Source of the DNA: Mytilus galloprovincialis
Lineage: Eukaryota; Mollusca; Bivalvia; Mytilida; Mytilidae
Assembly: GCF_965363235.1 (NCBI RefSeq)
Contig: NC_134845.1
Coordinates: forward strand, 12,152,101-12,216,100
DNA length: 64,000 nucleotides
Direction of reading: 5' to 3'
The position numbers were made by a program, and so were the translations under genes. Below the pieces are notes generated by a model, which ran no database searches, was not told the origin of the DNA, and saw only the letters and a program-made list of their open reading frames with translations. Within the stretch, counting starts at the first letter, position 1, and each line of letters begins with the position of its first letter. Shown piece by piece: positions 1-10,161 of this stretch.

Positions 1-905
1 TAATGGTTTTGCGAGCAAATTAAAAAATGCTCTTTCAAACATAGGGTTCAATCATGTATGGGAAAATCAAAATACTTTCTCCAAAAAATGCCTTATTAAT
101 GCTGTAGGTAAAAATTAGCTGAAAGGTACAAATGGAAGTTTTTAACGACCTTGATTGGCTATACAGCCCTTGCACGGTCGGTCTGAAAGGTATACAGATT
201 TTTGGAAAGACAGTCTTTTCAACGACCAAAATAACCCTAATGGAAACAAAATAAGATCATACAAAAAATAAAAAAAAATAATACAATTAGATTTTTTGTT
301 ATTAATAGATCTAGATCGATACATGGTATCAAATTTTAGTAATAGTTATCTAAATATTGAACAGGGTAGATACCGTACATTACCTTTGGAAAAAAGATTA
401 TGTCATCTCTGTAAAAAGGAGGTAGAAGATGAATATCATTTTGCTTTAAAATGTCAAATTTTAGAAGAATAAAGGCAAAAACTTTTTCAGGAAGTAGAGA
501 GTATAGTTCCAAATTTCACCAAAATGTACGTCTGATGAGTAAAAATTTGCATTTATGTTTACATTTAATGAGTATGACATAACTAAAATGATTGTCACGG
601 AGTTAATGATTTACTATGTTTTAAGAAATAGCCTGGCTGATAAGAAAAACTAGTCGATGTAACAAAGTATAGTATTTGTTATGATATATTTTATAACAAT
701 TGCATTATAATTTTTTGTACTTGTACAATCAAATTTGCAAAAGTATCACCTCCTCCAAAACATCTAAATATAGTCTTATCGAATTTGAATGTTGTTTAAA
801 TTTCAATATTGTATGTTTGTAATGATTGTCATGTTTGTCTTGGAAACAATCCAATATTTGGATTTTACACCAATAAAATGATTTGATTTGATTTGAATTG
901 ATTTG
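1..905 (+). mobile_element. 3' fragment of a non-LTR retrotransposon (LINE)
   Basis: The first bases translate to a degenerate LINE ORF2 tail (NGFASKLKNALSNIGF, then VWENQ). Around 317-470 a frame reads RYRTLPLEKRLCHLCKKEVE followed by DEYHFALKC, the C-terminal Cys/His motif typical of many animal LINE ORF2 proteins. Stops and an unrelated stretch (about 147-300) interrupt it. The 3' end near 860-905 has the Pol II-like AATAAA context and a short TTTGA-type tail. It is 5'-truncated by the window edge and clearly dead. The clade is uncertain (CR1/Jockey-like). Confidence 0.7.
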
Positions 906-1117
906 CAATTACAAACACAAACTGTCAAGGAAGCACGTATCACGAATGCATATACAAAGAAGGAAAGTTGTTTATCTGCTCATTTCAACGAAATCATATG
1001 TTAGTAAAGTAATTTGTCATCGGCATTTTGCTGGTCTGTAAGGGAACGACCCATTTAACTCATAAAAAAGGGGGTGGGTTATGTTTTTTTCCTTAAAAAC
1101 AAACTTCTGACACAAAT

Positions 1118-1535
1118 CTAACTCTGACATTACCTTCACCTTTAATCATTCATGGATCTAAAATTTTGATCTCAGATTTTAGTATAATAGATATAAGAAG
1201 ATGTGGTCTAAGTGCCAATGAGAAAACTATCCATCCAAGTCACAATTTTTCACGATATTATTGAAAGTATTGTAAATAACTATAGTGACAAAGGTATTGT
1301 TTTGGTATGTGGAGATTGAAATAGCTGCATGGGTGAATTAAATGAGTTTTTACTCAATGATGATCTAGATAAATATGTTCAAAGTGTTGAGCACGTACTG
1401 TAAACCCCATTATTTCTATCAAAAATTAACTCTGACATTACCTTCACCTTTAATCATTCATGGATCTAAAATGTTGATCTCAGATTTAGTATAATAGATA
1501 TAAGAGTGAACTATCCATCCAAGTCACAATTTATA
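1118..1535. repeat. Direct repeat carrying LINE endonuclease relics
   Basis: A stretch of about 75-100 bp at 1118-1195 recurs nearly unchanged at 1425-1500 (both contain CTCTGACATTACCTTCACCT). Between them, 1293-1316 spells GIVLVCGD, resembling the catalytic GD strand of a LINE apurinic endonuclease. The arrangement suggests a degraded LINE fragment that was partly duplicated or inserted inside repeat R3. No open frame remains. Confidence 0.45.
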
Positions 1536-1780
1536 AAAGTAAATCATTATACTAGGTCATTTAAAGAACGGCCTTCAACACGAACACCGAACAGCACGCT
1601 ATACAGGTCCCCAAAATATTACTATTGTAAAACCATTGAAACGGGAAAACCAACGGTCTAATCTATATAAAAAATGAGATACGTGAAACGCGTATAAACT
1701 ACACAAACAAACGACAAATACTGAACATCACATTCCTGACTTAGGACAGGTGCAAACAATTGCAGACAAACCGTAACTAA
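1195..1780 (-). repeat. Interspersed repeat R3, interrupted copy
   Basis: This matches a repeat I recognise from mussel sequence. It begins AAGATGTGGTCTAAGTGCCA, continues through AAAACCATTGAAACGGGAAA and ends near 1780. It is interrupted at about 1250-1430 by the LINE-like direct repeat. Other copies in the window are at 41930-42285 (opposite orientation) and 46195-46345. It carries no ORF, and its parent element is not identifiable here. Confidence 0.55.
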
Positions 1781-1833
1781 AAAATGAACTTCTTTCTGAA
1801 AAGTTTTAAAATATGATTATGAAAAATAGTCTT

Positions 1834-1990
1834 GGTGTTCTTGGCAAGGATTCCTTCCAACCTTGATACATAACTGGAGATTTATCAATTATATTGTATA
1901 TCCTATAAATATGGTGTTCTTGGTAAGGATTCCTTCCAACCTTAATACATAACTGGAGATTTATCAATTATATTGTATATCCTATAAATA
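1834..1990. repeat. Two-copy tandem repeat, 79-bp unit
   Basis: The unit starting GGTGTTCTTGGCAAGGATT at 1834 is repeated at 1913 with only a few mismatches, a simple local duplication without coding potential. Confidence 0.85.
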
Positions 1991-2074
1991 AATGTTTAAA
2001 TAACTGCTAGTCATACTAACTGATATTAAAGTTGGTAACGACAAAAAAATTGAAATATAAAGATGATCTGCTAT

Positions 2075-2457
2075 CAATCTAATTAAAAACCGATCTCTCA
2101 TCGCTCCTGTTTCTGATATGTCGCTTGGGAGATCTAACGAAACCGGCTTTGAGGTCACATGTGAGCGAACTAAAAGTTATGAATTTATAAAGATATGCAA
2201 ATGAGTTGACGACCTATTAATAAGCCAATCAAAAAAGTTTATGAATTATTTTGACTGACGATTTCGTCGTAAATAAAATGAGTTACATCCCTTTGCCTTA
2301 CGTTAAACTTCCAAGATCGTAGAAGACTCAATTTCATTGGTCAAAAAAGACACACCTACGAGGTCACTCACATGTGACCTCAAAGCGGGTTTCGTTAGAT
2401 CTCCCACGCGACATATCAGAAACAGGAGCGATGAGAGATCGGTTTTTAATTAGATTG
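2075..2457. mobile_element. Mutator-like MITE with about 100-bp TIRs and 9-bp TSD
   Basis: The ends are long inverted repeats: the left arm begins CAATCTAATTAAAAACCGAT and the right arm is its reverse complement for about 100 bp with a handful of mismatches. The element is flanked by the direct repeat ATCTGCTAT at 2066-2074 and 2458-2466. Long TIRs with a 9-bp TSD are typical of Mutator-like elements. The 383-bp body has no transposase, so it is non-autonomous. The palindrome at 40400-40455 shares the TIR start. Confidence 0.8.
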
Positions 2458-2466
2458 ATCTGCTAT

Positions 2467-2900
2467 CATAGAATTGAGAATGGAAATGGGGAATGTGTCA
2501 AAGAGACAACAACCCGACCATAGAGCAGACAACAGCCGAAGGCCACCAATTAGTCCTCAATGCAGCGAGAAACTCCCGCACCCGGAGGCGTTCTTTAGCT
2601 GGCCCTAATCAAATATGTATACTAGTTCAGTTATAATGGACGTCATACTAAACTCCAAATTATACACAACTGACAAGAAACTAAAATTAAAAATCATACA
2701 AGACTATAACAAAGGTCAGAGGCTCCTGACTTTGGACAGGCGCAAAATTCCGGCGGGGTTAAACATGTTGTTGAGATCTCAACCCTCCCCCTTTACATCT
2801 AGCCAATGTAGAAAAAACCAGACTCACAACAATACGCATGTTGAATTAACAAATTTACTTATCAGATGCATGAAATTATTTCTGTGACTGCATCCTACGA
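2467..2900 (-). repeat. R1: 3'-end region of a retroelement, minus orientation
   Basis: It begins AATTGAGAATGGAAATGGGG and passes CTCCCGCACCCGGAGGCGTT, an abundant mussel repeat. The same sequence in plus orientation follows a reverse-transcriptase-like C-terminal frame at 55920-56402, so R1 is best read as that element's 3' untranslated end. Other copies are at 25658-25953 and 35452-36050. Confidence 0.65.
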
Positions 2901-2904
2901 TTCT

Positions 2905-4003
2905 TTGCGACAGATAATTTTATACTAAGTGAATCTACCTGTGTTCGAAATCTTGGAGTTTTTCTCGATCAAACCCTCAGCATGCAGCAACAGACAAATG
3001 CAATTACCAAATCCTGTTTCCATCAGATTCGTAACATAGGACGGATTCGATCATATATAACGGAGGACGCTTGCAAAACTCTTGTATGCTCTCTTGTTAC
3101 GTCGCGACTTAATTACGGTTATGCTTTGATGTATGGTGTGAATGCCTCGAGTCTATCCAAACTTCACCGTGTTCAGAACACAGCTGCCAGACTAGTGACC
3201 CGCAAAAAAGAAGTTTGAACGTATAACTCCAACACTTATGACTCTTCATTGGCTACCATTTAAATTCCGATGCCATTACAAAATGTTGCTTTACGCATTC
3301 AAAGCCTTGCATGGACTTGCACCTTCGTATCTTAGTGAACTAATACATTTTTTATAAACTAGCACGATCGTTACGATTTGAAAATGCTTCTTTAATTGAG
3401 ATGCCAAAAAATGCGCGGACCAAAATGTATGGTGAAAAGAGGTTCGATGTGGCGGCCGGGACTATGTGGAATAGCCTTCCAACAAATCTTCGAAATGAAC
3501 AATCGCTAGAACTATTGAAGAAAGGACTAAAGACGCGTCTATTCAAAGTTGCATTTGTGGATTACTCATAGTTAAGACCTGGAACTGTGATTGTTTGTAT
3601 TTGACTGTGGTTGATTTTTAATATTTTGTACATTTTAGTCTGATTTCATGTGTTTCTGTATATTTTGATATAACAATTTTTTTTTTTTACAAGCTGGAGT
3701 ATTTTAGTAACTTATTTTTAAAAACAAAAATTCAGCAATTTTAGAAATATTTAGTTAAGATAACAAGTTTTCAAATTTTTACTTATTCATTGATAATTGT
3801 TTTAAGTCATTTTTAACCAAGTTGCTGGAGTCTTAAGCTTTTTATAGTTGATTTGATGCTGTATGCTTTTAAACATATTTTGGTATATTTTTAACTTTGT
3901 AATATCGTGTATGTACTTTGTTTTAACATGTACAGCGCTTAGAGTAATTGTAGTTTTATATTATACGCTATAAAAATGCCTTGTAATAATAATAATAATA
4001 ATT
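2905..4003 (+). mobile_element. 5'-truncated L2/CR1-like LINE, 3' end (copy 1)
   Basis: The sequence encodes the C-terminal part of a LINE ORF2: LGVFLDQTLSMQQQTNA, then LVCSLVTSRLNYG, RVQNTAARLVTRKKE, LHWLPFKFR and ALHGLAPSYL, in that order, with frame breaks after the A-rich KKE codons and stops further on. A noncoding 3' part ends in an (AAT)n microsatellite tail at about 3987-4003, as is usual for CR1/L2-type elements. It is a close match to 29514-31256. It lacks the catalytic RT core and is dead. Confidence 0.8.
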
Positions 4004-5514
4004 AAAAACCAATTGTTCAGAGAACAATTGAAGGTCTTTCCATCAAAACAATGTATTTTGCATTGCCAAGAATTAGTCCGGTTTAATGGAGGTAATCCAA
4101 TCTTGTCAATAAATTTATTTCAAGGACTGATAACTCTAGCATACATTGTTATCAATCCATCCCAGCGTGTGTGGTTAAATATCGAGGTCTGGTAATTAGC
4201 ACCTTGTAATTTTTGTCTCTTATCTTAAAATTCATGTTATAAACATTCACAATAAATTTTCTGATTATATCATGGAAATTGATAATATATCAAGAACCGA
4301 CTATGTTTACATTTTGGATATAGTTTTCTAAAATTTTTCGTAAAACCCATTCTTATGAACGCATCTATAACAAGCTGCTGTCCCTTTCACACATTCCCTG
4401 TTTCCATTCTCTATTTTTTTTTCAGTTTTGATACGTTAGCTGGTTGTTACAATTAACAACGTGTCTTTTTTTTTTTTAAAGTTTTATATTATTATTTTTT
4501 TAATTACATTTTTTATTATCATTTTTTTTTCGAGGAATGATGGGGATTTGTTTTAAAAATCTGGGTGTGTGTTAATACCACTTAACATTTCGCTCAAGTA
4601 ATAATTGTAGGTCGGTTTTGTCCTTTTTTTCTTTTCGTAATTTGAATCTTTGATATAAAAGTTTGCCAGTTAAATAGTTATAGCTCTCCATTCTTTTGCT
4701 CATTCGATAAATCGGCAATCGTTTACTCGAGCAACATTCATCAATTTGAAAGTCGTCACGTCACGGCAAGCATAACATAAATGTGTTTTAATTGAGTTAT
4801 AATAAAAGATGATGTTAACAGCAATGAGACAGCAACCAAATGACAGAAATAACCAAATAACGCCTAGATATGGCAATACTCAGTCTACATGGTCCTGGCT
4901 TGGAACGAATATATATAATCATAGAATTCGGTCATATTATTCGTACATAAACATAAGTTTCATTTAAAGAAATAAGTGTGTTTTTCTCTACAACAATTAT
5001 TTTGACCCAATCCAATACTATATGTTAACGAAGGAACCATAAGACGTTAGGCTATATTACAATTCAATCCCATTGCAATATTATGAATAGTTATCAATAA
5101 AATGTCTATACACGTAAAGAAAGTAATGCTTACGACCAGAAATGGTTGTTTTGTGATAGCCCGTACAGACGCGGCTCGTTTTTTTTTTCTGACATGAACG
5201 CAAACTGAAGTTATTCAGGCCCTATAACCATAAAAGTACGATACTTAATACAAATTTCAAACTTTAATAACTTGTAAGCCTATGAACTCAAGTTGTGAAT
5301 ACTAGTGCGCAAAATCTACTTAAAAGGGTTGTGGGATACAAGAGAAGTTGGAACAATACAATTTGAACTCAGTACTAATACCCCTATAGAGAATGACATA
5401 CAAAGAAGCCTAGTGTTGGTCATAAGAATAGCCCAGATTCTTCGTTGATTGATATAAAATGATCAATCATATTTTATATTCTTATTTTTGATGGCGTAGT
5501 CCGTCGGGTCAATC

Positions 5515-5610
5515 TTTCAAAACAGAGGCTGCAGACACCAAGGGGACACTCATGACTAACAAGTCGAAAAAACAATCTTAAAAATACTGACAACGCCATG
5601 CATGGCAAAT
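5515..5610 (-). repeat. Diverged fragment of repeat R5
   Basis: The stretch around GCAGACACCAAGGGGACACT and CTGACAACGCCATGC matches the reverse complement of the R5 repeat seen fully at 47213-47540. It is short and old. Confidence 0.4.
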
Positions 5611-7589
5611 AAGGCGTTAATTAGTTGACATATGGAATAAAATTAAAATACAAATTGTTTCCATCGAGAAAAAGGGGGGGTTCTTTGCCAAAAGCACCAA
5701 TACGAGAATTGTTAACTGAAATTTTCTTTATAAAAATATTGGCGTAATAAACAAGTCTTTATGAAATAAACTCGCTATGTCGCGTCTCGACACCAAACAG
5801 TCTTAATTATGCATAGTAGAGAACAAAATAAACCAAACTCACATTAATCATTGCACAAATGTGAGATGCGGTTCTTAGAGAAAAATATTCTGGCAAAAAG
5901 TATCAATATTGTATGGATCGACTTTTTACAAGTTGTTTATCTCCTATCATACATGTACTCCGCGGGAGGTTATCAAACATTTTACTTTACAATATTACAA
6001 GTGGACAATGCAACTACCGCATACTATGTACAGATCATGGAAGTATTATATTGACATTTTCATTTTGCCATTTCATCTAAAGCACCACCCAAAAGTGATC
6101 TCTTAAAGTACATGCTACAAAGTAATAAATGACACACGCACTATATTCTGTGTTTAATTTGAAAGAAAGGATACGACAGTGGTCATTCTTTTTTTGTGAA
6201 GAGTTATGCTGTGTTTATTTTTTTTCTCTTTCAAGAAATAATTTGTCATCAAAGTTATATATTTCTGTCATGGGTTGATACCCGATATCCTTTATTATTC
6301 TATCACGAAATATTCGTTTGTTTTTACTAAACTCTCATATCTTTGAAGGAAACGTTATATATTGTATAACCGGTACAGAGAAGCTCCACGTTATTATTAT
6401 AACAATTTACAGTACTGTTTTGCCATCGTATCTAGAAAAATATATAGTTATTCTTGTTTCATTGTTTCGTACACTGAATCTCTTGGCCATATATAGATAT
6501 ATGATGATGAATAATTGATATTGATACAACCTTATACCAGAGTCGACCACCTACTATTGTTTAGTATATCCTCATGTACCTGCATCTCTCTTTTACTTCT
6601 TTTTAATTAACCTATTCTTAACTTTATTGGTTTTGTCACGTTGTGACCTTCTCATAGTCATAGAGATTATACTATTACCTAATTTTGAATATTTGTATAG
6701 TAAGCTGCTAATACTTATAAAATGTTCATGTAAATAAATTTGAAATATATTGACTATAATGTATTTCAAGTTGTTTTTTTCTAATTTGAAAATAATAGTG
6801 CACGATTAATTTTAAACCAATGTTTTTTAAATATTTTATTTATGTTTAATACGACATATAGACTTATACATGTGTATATAATTTAAGTTGTAACGAAGAT
6901 AACGTGTACAGTAAAAAATTTTAAACATATGGACCAATTAAAACATTAATAAATTACTTATTTTAAATACGAAAAATCTATTTTGTGATGTATAATGATA
7001 TATTCAGCGCCGCATGACATCTTAGTGCTCGTGTATATCATTTTACACTAATCTTGACGCTCGTCATTGAATATTGGTAAAATGTTAATTTTTGTATTAA
7101 AGATGGTATCAAGAGTAATATATTTTTAAATGTCGAAACTTATATCAAAAGATTCTGCAATCTTTCTACTTTTAAATGATAACAAGGTCAAATAAATGTA
7201 CTTTGATTTAGTATTTTAAAATATTTTTTAAAGATGTGCCCTTATGGTTATCAATTACTTTTTACCATGTAAGTATTTGTAACAATGACTGTTACTAAAG
7301 TTAAATTGGCATCAAGAAAGAAAAATCCGAAAAAATAAATAAAAATATTACCTGTTTGCTAAAATATTGAAGAACATAATGCAAACAAAGGTGAAACAAA
7401 TTTTTTATAAGAAAATGTTTAAATCGTCAATTGAAATATATTTCCCGTTGACTTCTATATATCGAATTCATAGATAAAATCTATGACCAGCGACGCATGC
7501 GCATTACGGACCGGACTGATTCTTGACACTGGATATGAAAAGTTGTGAAACTAAGTTTAAAATGTCATTTCAATCGTCAAATGATAGCT

Positions 7590-8681
7590 CCTAGTAAGCT
7601 GATTCCAAAAATATATTGTTTCCATACATTTTTTTTAAATAAGGGAGATAATTTGTTACTTCCGGTTTGAAAAATGTTACTTCCGATTATATTTGAATAT
7701 TTACTTGACACTGATTCCAAAAATATCTGGTTCTATATACTTTTATATTAAAAAGTACAAAAAAATAGCTATTTCCGGTTTACAAAAGGTCACTTCCGGT
7801 TGTTTTTTACAAGGTTAAATGGTTTGATATCTTTTTCTAAAAGTTGTATATCTTTATCATGTATACATATAGAATAAAAGCAAAGGTCAAAATCTAGAAC
7901 GTCAAATTAAGCTATGACCTTGAGATCAGTTTCAAGGTCATAAACCAAGGACCTCAAATCAAAAGACCATAGGTCTTTATTATATTTAGTTAATGAGTTA
8001 TATCACCAAACGCGTATTTTTAAATACAAGAGGGGAGAAAACTCCCTTTTACATTCAACGTACGCTTGCAATCAAAATTAACATCTTACGACATGTCGCA
8101 ACTAACAATTTAGTAAAAATAATTTTTTGATATCTTATACAGTCTTTGGATATAAGTGAAAATAAGCCAAATTCAAATATTAGAATATGACCTTGACCTT
8201 TGACCTTGACCTAATTTTCATTTTTTGGGACCAAGGACCTCAAATCAAAAGATCCTAGGTCTCTATCACTTATGATTTATAAGATAGAAATTCATATCAC
8301 TTATATCAGATGCATAAGGGGAAATAACTCTCATATGGAGCGGTCATATCGCTTCGGTCAAAATAGGACAAATCATGCGAAGGATATAACGAGCAATTCT
8401 GTAAAATAAATTTGTCATAATCTTTTACGGTTGCGAAGGAGATGCGCTAACAAGGAAAACAGTGTTTGGGGAGATAACTCCTACAAAGAAAAGTATTCGT
8501 TTACGCAGGGTAAATTTCAAAAGTGCATAAACTGTTCGATATCATATACCAAATATCTAAGCGACATATTGCGAAACAAATGTTTATCGCAAGAACAAAA
8601 TTAGGCGGAAGAAAAAAAAAAAAAAAATAATCAGAAGAAAAACAATAGGTCTTTCCACAGAAAAGTGGAAAGACCTAATAA
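7590..8681. repeat. Repeat R8 with internal direct repeats and terminal hairpin
   Basis: Two related subunits contain TGATTCCAAAAATAT followed by CACTTCCGGTT motifs (7600-7810), and two more contain GGACCTCAAATCAAAAGA (about 7950 and 8230) followed by AGGGGARAWAACTC motifs. An A-rich purine run precedes a perfect 13-bp hairpin, TAGGTCTTTCCAC / GTGGAAAGACCTA, at 8646-8677. I recognise this as a widespread bivalve repeat. A Helitron-type 3' hairpin (followed by CTAA) is one possible reading but is not established. Confidence 0.5.
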
Positions 8682-8810
8682 TTTTGATAGCTAATCTGCA
8701 ATCAATTCCATCTTCATGCCTTACATATCGTGTACTGTGTTACAACTCATCTGCTCTACTAACGCGGGAAGGTAAAACTAGGCCACCGAAAAACTGAATT
8801 TTAAGTTCCA

Positions 8811-8880
8811 TCTAGGTTGTCGAGTGCATGGTCTCGACATCCCTATAGCACGAGTTCGGATCCCGGCTAGACAAGAAAAA
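8811..8880 (+). repeat. tRNA-like/SINE-like relic, copy A (shortened)
   Basis: TAGGTTGTCGAGTGCATGG resembles a Pol III A box, and GAGTTCGGATCCCGG resembles a B box (GTTCRANNC). Relative to copy B (31385-31470), about 30 internal bases are missing. A tRNA-derived SINE head or tRNA pseudogene is possible; I cannot fold it convincingly. Confidence 0.35.
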
Positions 8881-8937
8881 TCAAATTTGCAGATTTTCAA
8901 TTGCGTTGTGCTGATATTTTAAGCATCATTTAATTTA

Positions 8938-9124
8938 CATTATTTGTAATGTTTTATATGTCATGTATGGTGTACATTATTTGTCATTTTTTATATGTCA
9001 TGTATGGTGTACATTATTTGTCATGTTTTATATGTCATGTATGGTGTACATTATTTGTAATGTTTATATGTCATGTATGGTGTACATTATTTGTCATGTT
9101 TTATATGTCATGTATGGTGTACAC
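8938..9124. repeat. Minisatellite, about 38-bp unit, five copies
   Basis: The unit TATATGTCATGTATGGTGTA plus CATTATTTGTMATGTTT is repeated about five times. It is absent at the homologous place in copy B (about 31500), so it arose or was lost after the duplication. The apparent peptide repeat MSCMVYIICHF is a translation artefact of this array. Confidence 0.9.
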
Positions 9125-9609
9125 TTGGATTACACAATTTAACATATGTGTTTTATCCAATAAAATATTTGAATTTGAATTTGAAAATACTTGCTATAAT
9201 GCAAGGAAATCTTATTTCTGAAAAGGCTATATTCTGTGATACTTTTCGGGAGGGATATAACTTGACGTGAAATGTATACCTTCAATAAGTAATAGCATGT
9301 GTCAATAAGATGATATTTTGTTATTACCTTTTGGATATGTATTTCTTCTCCATCAGTTGTATTCGGGACTCAGGAAAAGTACAGTTAACATCTAACCTGG
9401 ACCAATACAGAAATAGGCACTTTGTGTCTCTAAAGTCAGTTAATCGCGAAAGCTCGGCAATAAAGACTGTACTCGATTCTCAATACATGTGCAAAATTTT
9501 GCTCGAAACATTAAATACGGTGTTTTGCGTCTTGTTTTTAGATTAGTTGATTTGTGCCACGTATTGTTCTTTTGACTTAAACCAACTTCATTGCTTTTTA
9601 CGGTTTGTT

Positions 9610-9830
9610 CTTATGTTGAGCTGTTACACCCAGATTAGATGAGTGTTGCGTGCTCACAAACATTACGTTGTTATATACGGTATGGGGGTTTCGTGTTGTA
9701 GAAGGTCATACGGTTGCCTATAATTGCTTACATACACTTCATTTAAACTTTTATGGAAAGTTGTCTCATTGTCAATCATACCACTTCATTTTGATTTTTT
9801 TTATGCTCGAAATTTTTATGTCCGTAAGCC
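9610..9830 (+). repeat. Interspersed repeat R7, copy A
   Basis: It contains GAAGGTCATACGGTTGCCTA and ends near GTTGTCTCATTGTCAATCAT, a diverged form of a very common mussel repeat. The homologous copy is at 31960-32150, so it predates the segmental duplication. A separate minus-orientation fragment lies at 33615-33725. Confidence 0.55.
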
Positions 9831-10046
9831 CTGCATGTTACACAAAACAACACATTGGAAACTTAAATTTTTATTTGACATTGTTCCAATTGTGTATGTT
9901 TATCCGATAACATACCTTTTTCTTAATTTAATTGTTGTGCGTTTAGAAAATAAGTTTTATATTCGATTAGCACTTGAATGTTTAGGAGGCTGTCCTCCAG
10001 TTTTTAAAATTGCAAAAAAGCAGTAAATTGAAATTAAAGAAGATAA

Positions 10047-10052
10047 TTTATT
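10047..10052 (-). terminator. Polyadenylation signal AATAAA, HSPA12-like gene 1
   Basis: The minus strand reads GAAATAAATTATC about 110 bases after the stop codon. It is conserved at the same distance after gene 2 (32396-32401). Confidence 0.5.
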
Positions 10053-10161
10053 TCAACAAAACACATATATTCTACAAAATTATATTTAGTTTAAAGAAAA
10101 AAAAAAACCCCATTTCCACGGTAGTTTAAACCATGATAGTTTGTGTTGTACATTTAATGAA

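Larger units (their letters stand above)
4004..8682. other. 4.7-kb block present only in duplication copy A
   Basis: In copy B the (AAT)n tail of the LINE runs directly into TAGCTAATCTTGAATAAATT (31264 onward). In copy A the equivalent TAGCTAATCTGCAATC lies at about 8688, with this block between. Near its left edge are a hairpin (CAATTGTTC/GAACAATTG at 4010-4030) and AGGTCTTTCCA; near its right edge is the AGGTCTTTCCAC hairpin at 8647-8676. From 4050 to 7580 I see AT-rich sequence with only short unrecognised frames and one R5 relic. It is either an insertion in A or a deletion from B. Confidence 0.6.

Noticed and set aside
8646-8677. Bacterial-type terminator hairpin
   Set aside because: The perfect stem-loop is part of the R8 eukaryotic repeat end; no bacterial gene is near.
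8949-9221. 90-codon frame with repeated MSCMVYIICHF
   Set aside because: A translation of the 38-bp minisatellite; absent from the homologous copy B locus.
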